Source of the DNA: Vibrio furnissii CIP 102972
GTDB taxonomy: Bacteria; Pseudomonadota; Gammaproteobacteria; Enterobacterales; Vibrionaceae
DNA length: 59,234 nt
Assembly (NCBI RefSeq): GCF_000176175.1
Contig: NZ_ACZP01000015.1
Coordinates: 1 to 59,234, forward strand
Direction of reading: 5' to 3'
The notes below the pieces were generated by a model. The model was given only the letters and a program-made list of their open reading frames with translations. It searched no databases and had not been told where the DNA came from. Shown piece after piece: positions 24,776 to 33,698 of this stretch (positions are counted from its first letter, which is position 1; each line of letters begins with the position of its first letter). Made by a program: the position numbers and the translations under genes.

Positions 24776-27700
24776 GTGAAAGACTTATTAAACTTTCTAA
24801 AAGCACAGCACAAGACCGAAGAATTTGATGCAATCAAAATCGGTCTGTCTTCACCTGACATGATTCGTTCATGGTCATTTGGTGAAGTGAAAAAACCTGA
24901 GACCATCAACTATCGTACGTTCAAACCTGAACGCGATGGTCTTTTCTGTGCGCGTATTTTTGGCCCGGTAAAAGACTACGAATGTCTTTGTGGCAAATAT
25001 AAGCGTCTGAAACACCGTGGCGTTATCTGTGAGAAGTGTGGCGTTGAAGTCACGCAAACTAAAGTTCGTCGTGACCGTATGGGCCACATCGAACTGGCTT
25101 CTCCTGTTGCTCACATCTGGTTCCTAAAATCACTGCCGTCTCGTATCGGTCTGTTGATGGATATGCCACTGCGCGACATCGAACGTGTGCTTTACTTCGA
25201 AATGTACGTGGTGACTGAACCAGGCATGACTGACCTAGAACGTGGTCAGATGCTGACTGAAGAAGAGTATCTGGATCGCCTAGAAGAGTGGGGCGACGAG
25301 TTCACTGCGAAAATGGGTGCAGAAGCGATCAAAGATCTGCTGTCATCTATGGATCTGCTGGCTGAAGCTGAGCAGATGCGCGAAGAGCTGGATACGACGA
25401 ATTCAGAAACTAAACGTAAGAAAGTTACGAAGCGCCTGAAACTGGTTGAAGCATTCGTTGCATCAGGTAACAAACCTGAGTGGATGATTCTGACTGTGCT
25501 TCCGGTACTTCCGCCAGATCTACGTCCGCTAGTACCGCTAGATGGCGGTCGCTTTGCGACATCCGATCTGAACGATCTATACCGTCGTGTGATTAACCGT
25601 AACAACCGTCTGAAACGCCTTCTAGAGCTTGCTGCTCCGGACATCATCGTACGCAACGAAAAACGTATGCTACAAGAGTCTGTTGATGCGCTTCTGGATA
25701 ACGGTCGTCGCGGCCGCGCGATCACAGGTTCGAACAAGCGTCCTCTGAAATCTCTTGCTGATATGATCAAGGGTAAACAAGGTCGTTTCCGTCAGAACCT
25801 GCTTGGTAAACGTGTAGACTACTCAGGCCGTTCTGTAATCACAGTAGGTCCTTACTTGCGTCTGCACCAGTGTGGTCTTCCTAAGAAGATGGCACTTGAG
25901 CTGTTCAAACCATTCATCTACAGCAAGCTGGAAACTCGTGGCCTAGCAACGACGATCAAAGCTGCGAAGAAAATGGTTGAGCGTGAAGAAGCGGTTGTAT
26001 GGGATATCCTGGATGAAGTTATCCGTGAACACCCAGTGCTACTGAACCGTGCACCAACACTTCACCGTCTAGGTATTCAGGCGTTTGAACCTGTTCTAAT
26101 CGAAGGTAAAGCGATTCAGCTACACCCACTTGTGTGTGCGGCGTACAACGCGGACTTCGATGGTGACCAAATGGCGGTACACGTGCCTCTAACTTTAGAA
26201 GCACAGCTAGAAGCTCGTACACTGATGATGTCGACAAACAACATTCTGTCGCCAGCGTCAGGTGATCCGATCATCGTACCTTCTCAGGACGTTGTATTGG
26301 GTCTGTACTACATGACTCGTGAAAAAGTGAACGCTCTGGGTGAAGGCATGTACCTGGCTGGCCCTAAAGAGGCTGAAAAGGCATACCGCACGAAGACGGC
26401 TTCACTGCACGCACGCGTTAAAGTACGTATCACGGAAACCGTGGTTGACGAAGACGGCAATCGCACAACTGAGACCAAGATGGTGGATACCACTGTTGGT
26501 CGTGCAATGTTGTGGCAAATCGTACCGAAAGGTCTGCCATATAGCGTTGTGAACCAGAAGCTAGGTAAGAAACAAATTTCTAACCTGCTGAACGAGGCGT
26601 ACCGTAAACTGGGTCTGAAAGACACCGTTATCTTCGCAGACCAAATCATGTACACCGGTTTCGCTTACGCGGCACTGTCAGGTGTTTCTGTTGGTATCGA
26701 CGATATGGTTGTACCACCTGCGAAATACACTGAAATCTCCGAAGCGGAAGAAGAAGTACGTGAAATCCAGGAACAGTTCCAGTCTGGTCTGGTAACTGCT
26801 GGTGAACGCTACAACAAAGTGATCGATATTTGGGCATCAACCAACGATCGCGTTGCGAAAGCGATGATGGAGAACCTGTCGTCTGAAATGGTGATCAACC
26901 GTGATGGCGAAGAAGAGAAACAAGAGTCGTTCAACAGCATCTACATGATGGCCGACTCCGGTGCTCGTGGTTCTGCAGCGCAGATTCGTCAGCTTGCTGG
27001 TATGCGTGGTCTGATGGCTCGTCCAGATGGTTCGATCATCGAAACGCCAATCACAGCGAACTTTAAAGAAGGTCTGAACGTCCTTCAGTACTTTATCTCA
27101 ACGCACGGTGCTCGTAAGGGTCTGGCGGATACAGCACTGAAGACAGCGAACTCAGGTTACCTCACCCGTCGTCTGGTAGACGTTGCTCAAGACGTTGTTG
27201 TTTATGAGCACGACTGTGGCACCCATGAGGGTGTTGACATGATGCCTCACATCGAAGGTGGTGACGTTAAAGTTCCTCTGACTGAGCTTGCGCTGGGTCG
27301 TGTGGTTGCTGAAGACATCCTGAAGCCAGGTACAGAAGAAGTGCTTGTTCCTCGTAACACGCTTCTAGATGAGAAATGGTGTCAGGTTCTTAACGACAAC
27401 TCTGTTGACCGTATTAAAGTTCGTTCAGTGGTAACTTGTGACGCTGACTTCGGTTGTTGTGCACTGTGTTACGGTCGTGACCTAGCACGTGGTCACTTGG
27501 TGAACCAAGGTGAAGCTGTGGGCGTTATCGCGGCTCAGTCAATCGGTGAACCGGGTACACAGCTAACCATGCGTACGTTCCACATCGGTGGTGCGGCATC
27601 GACAGCAGCAGCAGAGAACAGCATCCAAGCGAAGAACAACGGTTCTGTGAAACTGCACAACGCGAAGTTCGTAACGAACAAAGATGGCAAGCTGGTGATT

Positions 27701-28978
27701 ACTTCTCGTGCATCTGAACTGACCATCATTGATGAGTTCGGCCGTACGAAAGAGAAACACAAACTGCCATACGGCTCTCTACTGAGCAAAGGTGACAACG
27801 ATGCAGTTCAAGCGGGCGAAACCGTAGCGAACTGGGAAGCGCACACCATGCCAATCATCACTGAAGTGGCAGGTCGCATCCAATTCGTTGACATGATCGA
27901 TGGCGTCACTGTTTCTCGTCAAACGGATGACCTCACCGGTCTGTCTTCAAGCGAAGTGACCGATGCAGCCGCTCGTCCAGCAGCAGGTAAAGATATGCGT
28001 CCAGCTATCAAACTTGTGGATGAGAAAGGTAACGATGTCCTGATCCCTGGTACCGATATGCCAGCTCAGTACTTCCTACCTGGTAAAGCGATCGTGAACA
28101 TCGACGATGGCGCTGAAGTGAATGTGGGTGACACACTGGCTCGTATTCCTCAGAAATCTGGCGGTAACAAGGACATCACCGGTGGTCTACCACGCGTTGC
28201 TGACCTGTTCGAAGCACGTAAGCCGAAAGAGCCTGCGATTCTTGCTGAGTACACAGGTACTGTGAGCTTCGGTAAAGAGACCAAAGGTAAGCGTCGTCTC
28301 GTGATCACTCGCGATAGCGGTGAAGTTTACGAAGAGATGATTCCTAAGCATCGTCAATTGAACGTGTTTGAAGGTGAGCGCATCGAACGTGGTGACGTGA
28401 TTGCAGATGGCCCAGAATCGCCACATGACATTCTGCGCCTACGTGGTATCCACGCTGTGACCACTTACATCGCGAACGAAGTTCAGGAAGTTTACCGTCT
28501 GCAAGGCGTTAAGATTAACGACAAGCACATCGAAACAATCGTTCGTCAGATGCTACGTAAGTGTACTATTACTCACGCAGGTGACTCTGAGTTCCTGCCT
28601 GGTGAGCAAGTAGAATACTCACAAGTGAAGATCGCCAACCGTGATCTGGAAGCTGAAGGCAAAGAGCCAGCACGTTTTGAACGTGAACTTCTGGGTATTA
28701 CGAAAGCGTCTCTGGCAACAGAATCGTTCATCTCAGCCGCATCGTTCCAAGAAACGACTCGCGTTCTGACTGAAGCTGCGGTTTCTGGTAAGCGTGATGA
28801 CCTACGTGGTCTGAAAGAGAACGTTATCGTGGGTCGTCTGATCCCTGCTGGTACTGGTTTTGCGTACCACCAAGACCGTCAATCTAAGCGTGAAGCTCAG
28901 AAAGAAGGTCCTTCAGCAGAGCAGGCTACCGACAACCTAGCAGCGCTGCTTAACGCAGGCTTCTCAGCTGACGAGTAA
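24776..28978 (+). CDS. rpoC: DNA-directed RNA polymerase subunit beta'
   Basis: The largest RNA polymerase subunit, with the catalytic magnesium site. The 1400-residue protein starts at GTG (AGGAG upstream) with MKDLLNFLKAQHKTEEFDAI. It has the N-terminal zinc cysteines CLCGKYKR and CEKCGVEV, the catalytic loop YNADFDGDQMAVHVPL, the bridge helix and trigger loop region around GEPGTQLTMRTFHIGG, and the second zinc site CDADFGCCALCYGRD. E. coli has 1407 residues. A stem loop (GGTTCCCCACTCGGGGAGCC) lies in the 102-base gap after rpoB. Confidence 0.98.
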   Translation: MKDLLNFLKAQHKTEEFDAIKIGLSSPDMIRSWSFGEVKKPETINYRTFKPERDGLFCARIFGPVKDYECLCGKYKRLKHRGVICEKCGVEVTQTKVRRDRMGHIELASPVAHIWFLKSLPSRIGLLMDMPLRDIERVLYFEMYVVTEPGMTDLERGQMLTEEEYLDRLEEWGDEFTAKMGAEAIKDLLSSMDLLAEAEQMREELDTTNSETKRKKVTKRLKLVEAFVASGNKPEWMILTVLPVLPPDLRPLVPLDGGRFATSDLNDLYRRVINRNNRLKRLLELAAPDIIVRNEKRMLQESVDALLDNGRRGRAITGSNKRPLKSLADMIKGKQGRFRQNLLGKRVDYSGRSVITVGPYLRLHQCGLPKKMALELFKPFIYSKLETRGLATTIKAAKKMVEREEAVVWDILDEVIREHPVLLNRAPTLHRLGIQAFEPVLIEGKAIQLHPLVCAAYNADFDGDQMAVHVPLTLEAQLEARTLMMSTNNILSPASGDPIIVPSQDVVLGLYYMTREKVNALGEGMYLAGPKEAEKAYRTKTASLHARVKVRITETVVDEDGNRTTETKMVDTTVGRAMLWQIVPKGLPYSVVNQKLGKKQISNLLNEAYRKLGLKDTVIFADQIMYTGFAYAALSGVSVGIDDMVVPPAKYTEISEAEEEVREIQEQFQSGLVTAGERYNKVIDIWASTNDRVAKAMMENLSSEMVINRDGEEEKQESFNSIYMMADSGARGSAAQIRQLAGMRGLMARPDGSIIETPITANFKEGLNVLQYFISTHGARKGLADTALKTANSGYLTRRLVDVAQDVVVYEHDCGTHEGVDMMPHIEGGDVKVPLTELALGRVVAEDILKPGTEEVLVPRNTLLDEKWCQVLNDNSVDRIKVRSVVTCDADFGCCALCYGRDLARGHLVNQGEAVGVIAAQSIGEPGTQLTMRTFHIGGAASTAAAENSIQAKNNGSVKLHNAKFVTNKDGKLVITSRASELTIIDEFGRTKEKHKLPYGSLLSKGDNDAVQAGETVANWEAHTMPIITEVAGRIQFVDMIDGVTVSRQTDDLTGLSSSEVTDAAARPAAGKDMRPAIKLVDEKGNDVLIPGTDMPAQYFLPGKAIVNIDDGAEVNVGDTLARIPQKSGGNKDITGGLPRVADLFEARKPKEPAILAEYTGTVSFGKETKGKRRLVITRDSGEVYEEMIPKHRQLNVFEGERIERGDVIADGPESPHDILRLRGIHAVTTYIANEVQEVYRLQGVKINDKHIETIVRQMLRKCTITHAGDSEFLPGEQVEYSQVKIANRDLEAEGKEPARFERELLGITKASLATESFISAASFQETTRVLTEAAVSGKRDDLRGLKENVIVGRLIPAGTGFAYHQDRQSKREAQKEGPSAEQATDNLAALLNAGFSADE

Positions 28979-28991
28979 TCGTTCTGATAGC

Positions 28992-29018
28992 AAAAAAGGC
29001 ACCTTCGGGTGCCTTTTT
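28992..29018. terminator. Terminator after rpoC, also facing rsd
   Basis: The stem AAGGCACC/GGTGCCTT with a TTCG tetraloop is preceded by an A run and followed by TTTTT. It can end the rpoBC transcript and, in the other direction, rsd. Confidence 0.92.
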
Positions 29019-29073
29019 ATTTGCCTGCGATTCACGCTGGTGGTTTTCGTTGACGGTGAATCAAGCGAATACG

Positions 29074-29562
29074 TTAAGCGCCCGGCGGAATCGAAAGGCT
29101 ATCTGCGATGAGCTGGATCAAACCATCTTCGGTTTCAAAACGCGACTCCAACAATTCCCCAACGTGCGACAAATCATCATCCAGCGTTTCCAGATCATCG
29201 TCTGCGTGGATGGTGGCGTATTTGTCGGTGAAATTGAGCAACGGCTCGGTGGTTTCGATGATCTGCGCATACGTTTGATTGATTTCATCTGTGGCATGAA
29301 AACCGGTCGCATGCCATGTGTTCATGACCATATCGTAAATCTTAAAATGGCCTTCTGAAATGTAATCGACGAGCTCTTGGCTGAAGTATTGCAGCGCTTT
29401 GGGGGATGGAAGTTCGGTGACCGCAGCTTTGGTTGCGCAGGGTTGTAGCGCTGCGAGTTTGCAGTATTCGACGATCAGGTGCTGGCGCTTATCCAGCCAA
29501 TGATCGATGACCTGACTCGAACCGCCCCATTGTTCTTGCGTTCGTTTAAGTTTTTTTAGCAT
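29074..29562 (-). CDS. rsd: Regulator of sigma D (anti-sigma 70 factor)
   Basis: Rsd binds the housekeeping sigma factor in stationary phase and favours alternative sigma factors. The protein has 162 residues from MLKKLKRTQEQWGG. The segments VIDHWLDKRQHLIVEYCKL, LVDYISEGHFKIYD and LESRFETEDGLIQLI match the Rsd/AlgQ family. An upstream in-frame ATG (29634) would give 186 residues, but GAGG is best placed for the ATG at 29562, whose N terminus also aligns with E. coli Rsd. It is convergent with rpoC and divergent from nudC, as in other Vibrio and in E. coli. Confidence 0.93.
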   Translation of the reverse strand: MLKKLKRTQEQWGGSSQVIDHWLDKRQHLIVEYCKLAALQPCATKAAVTELPSPKALQYFSQELVDYISEGHFKIYDMVMNTWHATGFHATDEINQTYAQIIETTEPLLNFTDKYATIHADDDLETLDDDLSHVGELLESRFETEDGLIQLIADSLSIPPGA

Positions 29563-29745
29563 GACCATGCCCTCATGATCGGGATCATTCAACGATGATC
29601 TTTCCTTTGCACGTTTGTTGTAGTGGTACAGCACAACGTCTTGTCCCTACTAGAATTTATAGATTTAAAATCAAATCTATACAAACTCTGGTATGAAATT
29701 AGATTGCCAGTAAAATGAACGAACTGCAAGCAATCAGGAGTTGGC

Positions 29746-30531
29746 ATGTTAAAAAACAGTGACACAAAATCCGCTTATTGGTGTGTGGTTTCAGGCAGTG
29801 AGATCTGGACGATTGATGGGGAAATCCCGTTTGGCAACGGTGAGCAGTGGGATCTACCCGTTGAGGCGGCGATCAAAATCGATCAGCATCAGGGCGCGCC
29901 GGTGTATTGGGTGAATGCCTCGGATTGGGAGCGCGATCTGGCGTTGACCTCATTGCGTGACTTACTGCATGTGCCGGAGCCGCTGTTCCTGATGGCAAGC
30001 AAAGCGATTCAATACGGCCATATGAGCCAGAGCTTGCGTTTTTGCCCGCAATGCGGAGGCCGCAACTACCTTAACCATCGCGACTTAGCGATGCAGTGCC
30101 ATGATTGCCGAACGTTACATTATCCGCGTATTTTCCCGTGCATTATTGTCGCGGTGCGTAAAGACAACGAGATTCTGCTGGCCCAGCATCCACGCCATCG
30201 CAGCGGTATGTACACCGTGATTGCGGGCTTTCTGGAAGTGGGAGAAACGCTGGAGCAGTGCGTTGCACGTGAAATCAAAGAAGAAACGGGTATCGCGGTG
30301 AACAACATTCGCTATTTTGGCAGCCAGCCGTGGGCATTTCCGTCCAGTATGATGATGGGTTTTCTGGCCGATTATGCGGGTGGAGAGATCAAGCCGGATT
30401 ATTCTGAATTGAGCGATGCGCAGTGGTTTCGACCAACCGAAATGCCTCCTGTGGCGCCGCAAGGCACCATCGCCCGCGCCTTGATTGAGCAAACGCTCGA
30501 AGATATTCGTCTTACGTCGGAAAATAGATAA
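29746..30531 (+). CDS. nudC: NAD(+) diphosphatase / NAD-capped RNA hydrolase
   Basis: It cleaves NADH to NMNH and AMP and removes NAD caps from RNA 5' ends. The 261-residue protein has a zinc ribbon with Cys100, Cys103, Cys118 and Cys121, the Nudix box GFLEVGETLEQCVAREIKEE at 161-180 continuing TGI, and the SQPWAFPSSMMMGF segment specific to the NudC branch. AGGAG precedes the ATG by 7 bases. It is followed by a hairpin without a T tract on this strand (see the candidate minus-strand RNA). Confidence 0.96.
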   Translation: MLKNSDTKSAYWCVVSGSEIWTIDGEIPFGNGEQWDLPVEAAIKIDQHQGAPVYWVNASDWERDLALTSLRDLLHVPEPLFLMASKAIQYGHMSQSLRFCPQCGGRNYLNHRDLAMQCHDCRTLHYPRIFPCIIVAVRKDNEILLAQHPRHRSGMYTVIAGFLEVGETLEQCVAREIKEETGIAVNNIRYFGSQPWAFPSSMMMGFLADYAGGEIKPDYSELSDAQWFRPTEMPPVAPQGTIARALIEQTLEDIRLTSENR

Positions 30532-30606
30532 AAAAAACCCTCCGATTAGGGAGGGGGTAAGTAAGATGTCGTTATGAGATGCTGAGTACTGAATACTCAG
30601 TTTATA
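30530..30606 (-). ncRNA. Candidate small RNA on the minus strand between nudC and hemE
   Basis: On the minus strand a strong terminator stands alone: stem CCCTCC/GGAGGG (30538-30555) followed by eight T (30537-30530), with no minus-strand gene to serve. Upstream on the same strand are a perfect 7-bp stem loop (CTGAGTA/TACTCAG, 30582-30600), an unstructured C-rich stretch and a promoter-like TTGTTC (30630-30625), 18 bases, TATAAA (30606-30601). The predicted start near 30594 would fall inside the first stem, so the 5' end is uncertain, and the palindrome might instead be an operator. I do not recognise it as a known Vibrio small RNA. This is inference from structure only. Confidence 0.35.
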
Positions 30607-30780
30607 ATTGTAGTTTTCGCTAGCGAACAAATTTGTAACATCGAAAAAGATTGTACGCAAATTAAGCATTGATTTAAAAGTTAATAACTTGATCTGGGTT
30701 GCAAAGCTCTCCGCTCATGAATAAAAATCAATGCTAGAATACGCCCCATAAATAAGCCCAAAAAAGAAGTGGAATACGGA

Positions 30781-31848
30781 ATGACTGAATTAAAAAACGA
30801 CCGCTATCTACGCGCTCTGCTCAAGCAGCCTGTGGATTGCACGCCGGTATGGATGATGCGTCAGGCTGGGCGATATCTCCCAGAATACCGTGCCACACGC
30901 GCTCAAGCTGGCGACTTTATGTCTCTGTGTAAAAACGCAGAACTCGCTTCTGAAGTGACGTTACAACCATTACGCCGTTTTCCGCTCGATGCCGCGATTC
31001 TGTTTTCAGACATTCTGACCATTCCCGATGCCATGGGATTGGGGCTGCGTTTTGCCGCGGGTGAAGGCCCGGTATTTGACCGCCCAATCACGTGCAAAGC
31101 AGATGTCGATAAAATTGGCTTGCCTGATCCCGAAGGCGAACTGCAATACGTCATGAATGCTGTGCGTCAAATTCGCAAGGATCTGCAAGGTGAGGTGCCG
31201 CTGATTGGCTTCTCTGGCAGTCCATGGACACTGGCAACCTATATGGTTGAAGGTGGCAGCTCTAAGGCATTCACCAAGATTAAAAAGATGATGTACGCCG
31301 AGCCTGCGACTCTGCATCTGCTACTGGATAAACTGGCGGACAGTGTGATTGAGTACCTCAACGCGCAAATCAAAGCCGGCGCGCAATCGGTGATGGTATT
31401 TGATACGTGGGGCGGCGTACTGACGCCACGTGACTACAACCTGTTCTCACTGCAATACATGCACAAGATTGTGGATGGCCTGATCCGTGAACACGACGGT
31501 CGCCGCGTCCCCGTGACGCTGTTTACTAAAAACGGCGGCATGTGGCTGGAACAGATCGCGGCCACCGGTTGTGATGCGGTTGGCCTCGACTGGACCATCA
31601 ATATTGCCGATGCCAAAGCGCGTGTCGGTGAGAAAGTGGCGCTGCAAGGCAACATGGACCCATCCATGCTGTACGCGCCGGAAGCACGCATTCGTGAAGA
31701 AGTGGCGTCGATTCTCGATGGCTTTGGTCACGGTGGCACTGGCCATGTGTTTAACCTCGGTCATGGTATTCACCTCGACGTGCCGCCCGAAAATGCCGGT
31801 GTATTTGTGAATGCGGTGCATGAGCTGTCGAAGCCATATCACAAGTAA
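30781..31848 (+). CDS. hemE: Uroporphyrinogen decarboxylase
   Basis: It converts uroporphyrinogen III to coproporphyrinogen III in haem synthesis. The 355-residue protein starts MTELKNDRYLRALL, with the signature PVWMMRQAGRYLPEYR at 22-37, a catalytic Asp in AAILFSDIL (Asp77) and GFSGSPWTLATYM from about 143. An ATG four codons upstream is in frame but gives a non-standard N terminus. TAGAAT at 30735-30740 may be a -10 element. The nudC-hemE order is shared with E. coli and other Vibrio. Confidence 0.97.
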   Translation: MTELKNDRYLRALLKQPVDCTPVWMMRQAGRYLPEYRATRAQAGDFMSLCKNAELASEVTLQPLRRFPLDAAILFSDILTIPDAMGLGLRFAAGEGPVFDRPITCKADVDKIGLPDPEGELQYVMNAVRQIRKDLQGEVPLIGFSGSPWTLATYMVEGGSSKAFTKIKKMMYAEPATLHLLLDKLADSVIEYLNAQIKAGAQSVMVFDTWGGVLTPRDYNLFSLQYMHKIVDGLIREHDGRRVPVTLFTKNGGMWLEQIAATGCDAVGLDWTINIADAKARVGEKVALQGNMDPSMLYAPEARIREEVASILDGFGHGGTGHVFNLGHGIHLDVPPENAGVFVNAVHELSKPYHK

Positions 31849-31860
31849 GCCAATACGATC

Positions 31861-31884
31861 AGCGCCCGACATGGGCGCTTTTTT
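31861..31884 (+). terminator. Terminator after hemE
   Basis: The stem AGCGCCC/GGGCGCT is followed by TTTTTT, 12 bases after the hemE stop. Confidence 0.9.
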
Positions 31885-31941
31885 ACCATTTAAGGGAGCT
31901 GTTTTATACTTTAGGTAATCAGGAAGGAATGTGACCCATTA

Positions 31942-32577
31942 ATGAAAACAAGAGACCGAATTGTCCATGCCGCGTTAGAGCTGTTTAACGAGCATGGTGA
32001 ACGCCCGATGACCACCAACCATATCGCGGCACATATTGAGATCAGCCCGGGCAATCTTTACTACCATTTCCGTAATAAGCAGGAAATTGTGCGTGAAATT
32101 TTTGCGCTCTATTCGGCCGAGCTGATTGAACGCTTTACGCCGCTGCAAGGTCAATATGAAAGCCTGACCCTGCTCAAACACTACCTCGACTCCATCTTCA
32201 CCCTGATGTGGAAATACCGTTTTTTCTACGCCAATTTGCCTGAAATTCTGCAACGGGACGAAGAGCTGCATGACGATTACATTCGCGTGCAAGAAAAACT
32301 GCAAACCAACTTGGTCAATATCATGCGTGCTTTTGTTGGCATGCAGTTGCTGGCACTCAATGACGATGAGATGAAAAAGCTGGTCACGACTTTACACCTG
32401 ATTGCGTGCAGTTGGCTGGCGTATCAGTCGGCAATGTCACCGAAAACTCAGATCACTGAACAAGTGATTCACCAAGGCATGTTACAGATTATCTCGGTCA
32501 TGAAACCAAATGCCACTGAGCAAGGACTCGAGCAGTTGCAGTTGCTGGAAGATGGCGTGCGCGCCATGCATGCTTAA
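31942..32577 (+). CDS. TetR/AcrR family transcriptional regulator
   Basis: The 211-residue protein has the TetR N-terminal DNA-binding fold: MKTRDRIVHAALELFNEHG, the helix-turn-helix MTTNHIAAHIEISPGNLYYH and FRNKQEIV. The C-terminal ligand domain begins near residue 75 and is mostly helical. The ligand and targets are unknown. AGGAAGGAA lies upstream. A DHH phosphoesterase gene follows in the same direction about 90 bases later with no terminator between, so the two may be one transcription unit; a role in controlling that neighbour is only a guess. Confidence 0.88.
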   Translation: MKTRDRIVHAALELFNEHGERPMTTNHIAAHIEISPGNLYYHFRNKQEIVREIFALYSAELIERFTPLQGQYESLTLLKHYLDSIFTLMWKYRFFYANLPEILQRDEELHDDYIRVQEKLQTNLVNIMRAFVGMQLLALNDDEMKKLVTTLHLIACSWLAYQSAMSPKTQITEQVIHQGMLQIISVMKPNATEQGLEQLQLLEDGVRAMHA

Positions 32578-32669
32578 ACGAGATGACATATAACCTTTCA
32601 TTCTTGTGCTGGTGGGCGTGAAACTGCTAGTTTCTGATGTTATTCCAAGGCTTTAAAGTAGCGCTCACT

Positions 32670-33638
32670 ATGCATTATGACGTATTTAATGGTGATGCCG
32701 ATGGCATCATCGCTCTTCTTCAACTTCATTTGGCTCAGCCCAGAGACAGCCAGTTGATCACGGGTGTGAAACGCGATATCGAGCTATTGGCCAACGTCGA
32801 TGCACAATCCGGTGATACCCTGACCGTGCTGGATATCTCCATGGCGAAAAACCATCAAGCGCTGTGCCATGTGCTGAATAACGGCGCGCACGTGTTTTAT
32901 GCCGATCACCATCAATCGGGTGACATTCCCCAGCATGGGCAGTTAGAGGCGCACATCAATCTGGATGCCAATGTGTGTACCGCATTGATTGTGGACGCGC
33001 TGCTTGACGGTCAGTTTCACCCTTGGGCCATCACGGCGGCTTATGGCGATAACTTGCTCAGTGTGGCCGATGCGCTGGCAGCCAAGGCAGGTTTCAGCGC
33101 TGAACAGGCCGAGCAGTTAAAACAGTTGGGGACCTTGATCAATTACAACGGTTATGGCCAAACGGTGAGCGACTTGCATTATCATCCGGCGGATTTGTTT
33201 CGCGCGCTGCAAGGCTACGTGTCGCCGTTTGATGTGATTGCAGATGCCCAATCGCCTTATGCGGTGCTGAAACAGGCGTATGAGCAGGACATCGCTCAAG
33301 CGCTGGCTAAATCGCCCTACTATGAGAGTGACACCTTGCGCGTGTTTGAATTGGCTGATGAAGCGGCCTCACACCGCGTGAGTGGGGTATACGGTAATTT
33401 GCTTGCCAATCAACGGCCTGAACAAGCGCATGTGGTGTTGACCGTGGCCGATGAAGTGCACTATACGGTATCGCTGCGCGCGCCCCTGAACAATAAGCAG
33501 GGGGCAGGAACGGTGTGCAGCCAGTTTGCCACCGGTGGTGGCCGAGAGGCTGCGGCGGGGATCAATCGCCTACCCAAATCAGAGCTGATGCGCTTCATCG
33601 ATGGCGTGCAAGCCTATTACGCGGCGACAAATGCCTAG
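32670..33638 (+). CDS. DHH family phosphoesterase
   Basis: A 322-residue protein of the DHH/DHHA1 type (from the ATG at 32670; 333 residues if the ATG at 32637 is used). The N terminus DVFNGDADGI (4-13) carries the first metal-binding aspartates, LDIS near 54-57 the next, and YADHHQ (77-82) is the DHH motif. GGGREAAAG near 289-297 resembles the DHHA1 GGGH motif with Arg at the His position. Relatives include RecJ, NrnA nano-RNases and cyclic-dinucleotide phosphodiesterases, but the substrate cannot be assigned. There is no signal or membrane segment, so it is cytoplasmic. It is convergent with envC. Confidence 0.82.
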   Translation: MHYDVFNGDADGIIALLQLHLAQPRDSQLITGVKRDIELLANVDAQSGDTLTVLDISMAKNHQALCHVLNNGAHVFYADHHQSGDIPQHGQLEAHINLDANVCTALIVDALLDGQFHPWAITAAYGDNLLSVADALAAKAGFSAEQAEQLKQLGTLINYNGYGQTVSDLHYHPADLFRALQGYVSPFDVIADAQSPYAVLKQAYEQDIAQALAKSPYYESDTLRVFELADEAASHRVSGVYGNLLANQRPEQAHVVLTVADEVHYTVSLRAPLNNKQGAGTVCSQFATGGGREAAAGINRLPKSELMRFIDGVQAYYAATNA

Positions 33639-33651
33639 CGTATGGAACATG

Positions 33652-33680
33652 AAACAGGCCGCTCATTGAGCGGCCTGTTT
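33652..33680. terminator. Bidirectional terminator between the DHH gene and envC
   Basis: A long perfect stem AACAGGCCGCTC/GAGCGGCCTGTT with an ATT-type loop, flanked by A residues on the left and TTT on the right. It sits between two convergent genes. Confidence 0.85.
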
Positions 33681-33698
33681 GCTTTAAAGGTGATGGGA

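Noticed and set aside
30115..30669. 184-codon minus-strand frame overlapping nudC
   Set aside because: It is antisense to the conserved zinc and Nudix regions of nudC and shows no recognisable protein features.
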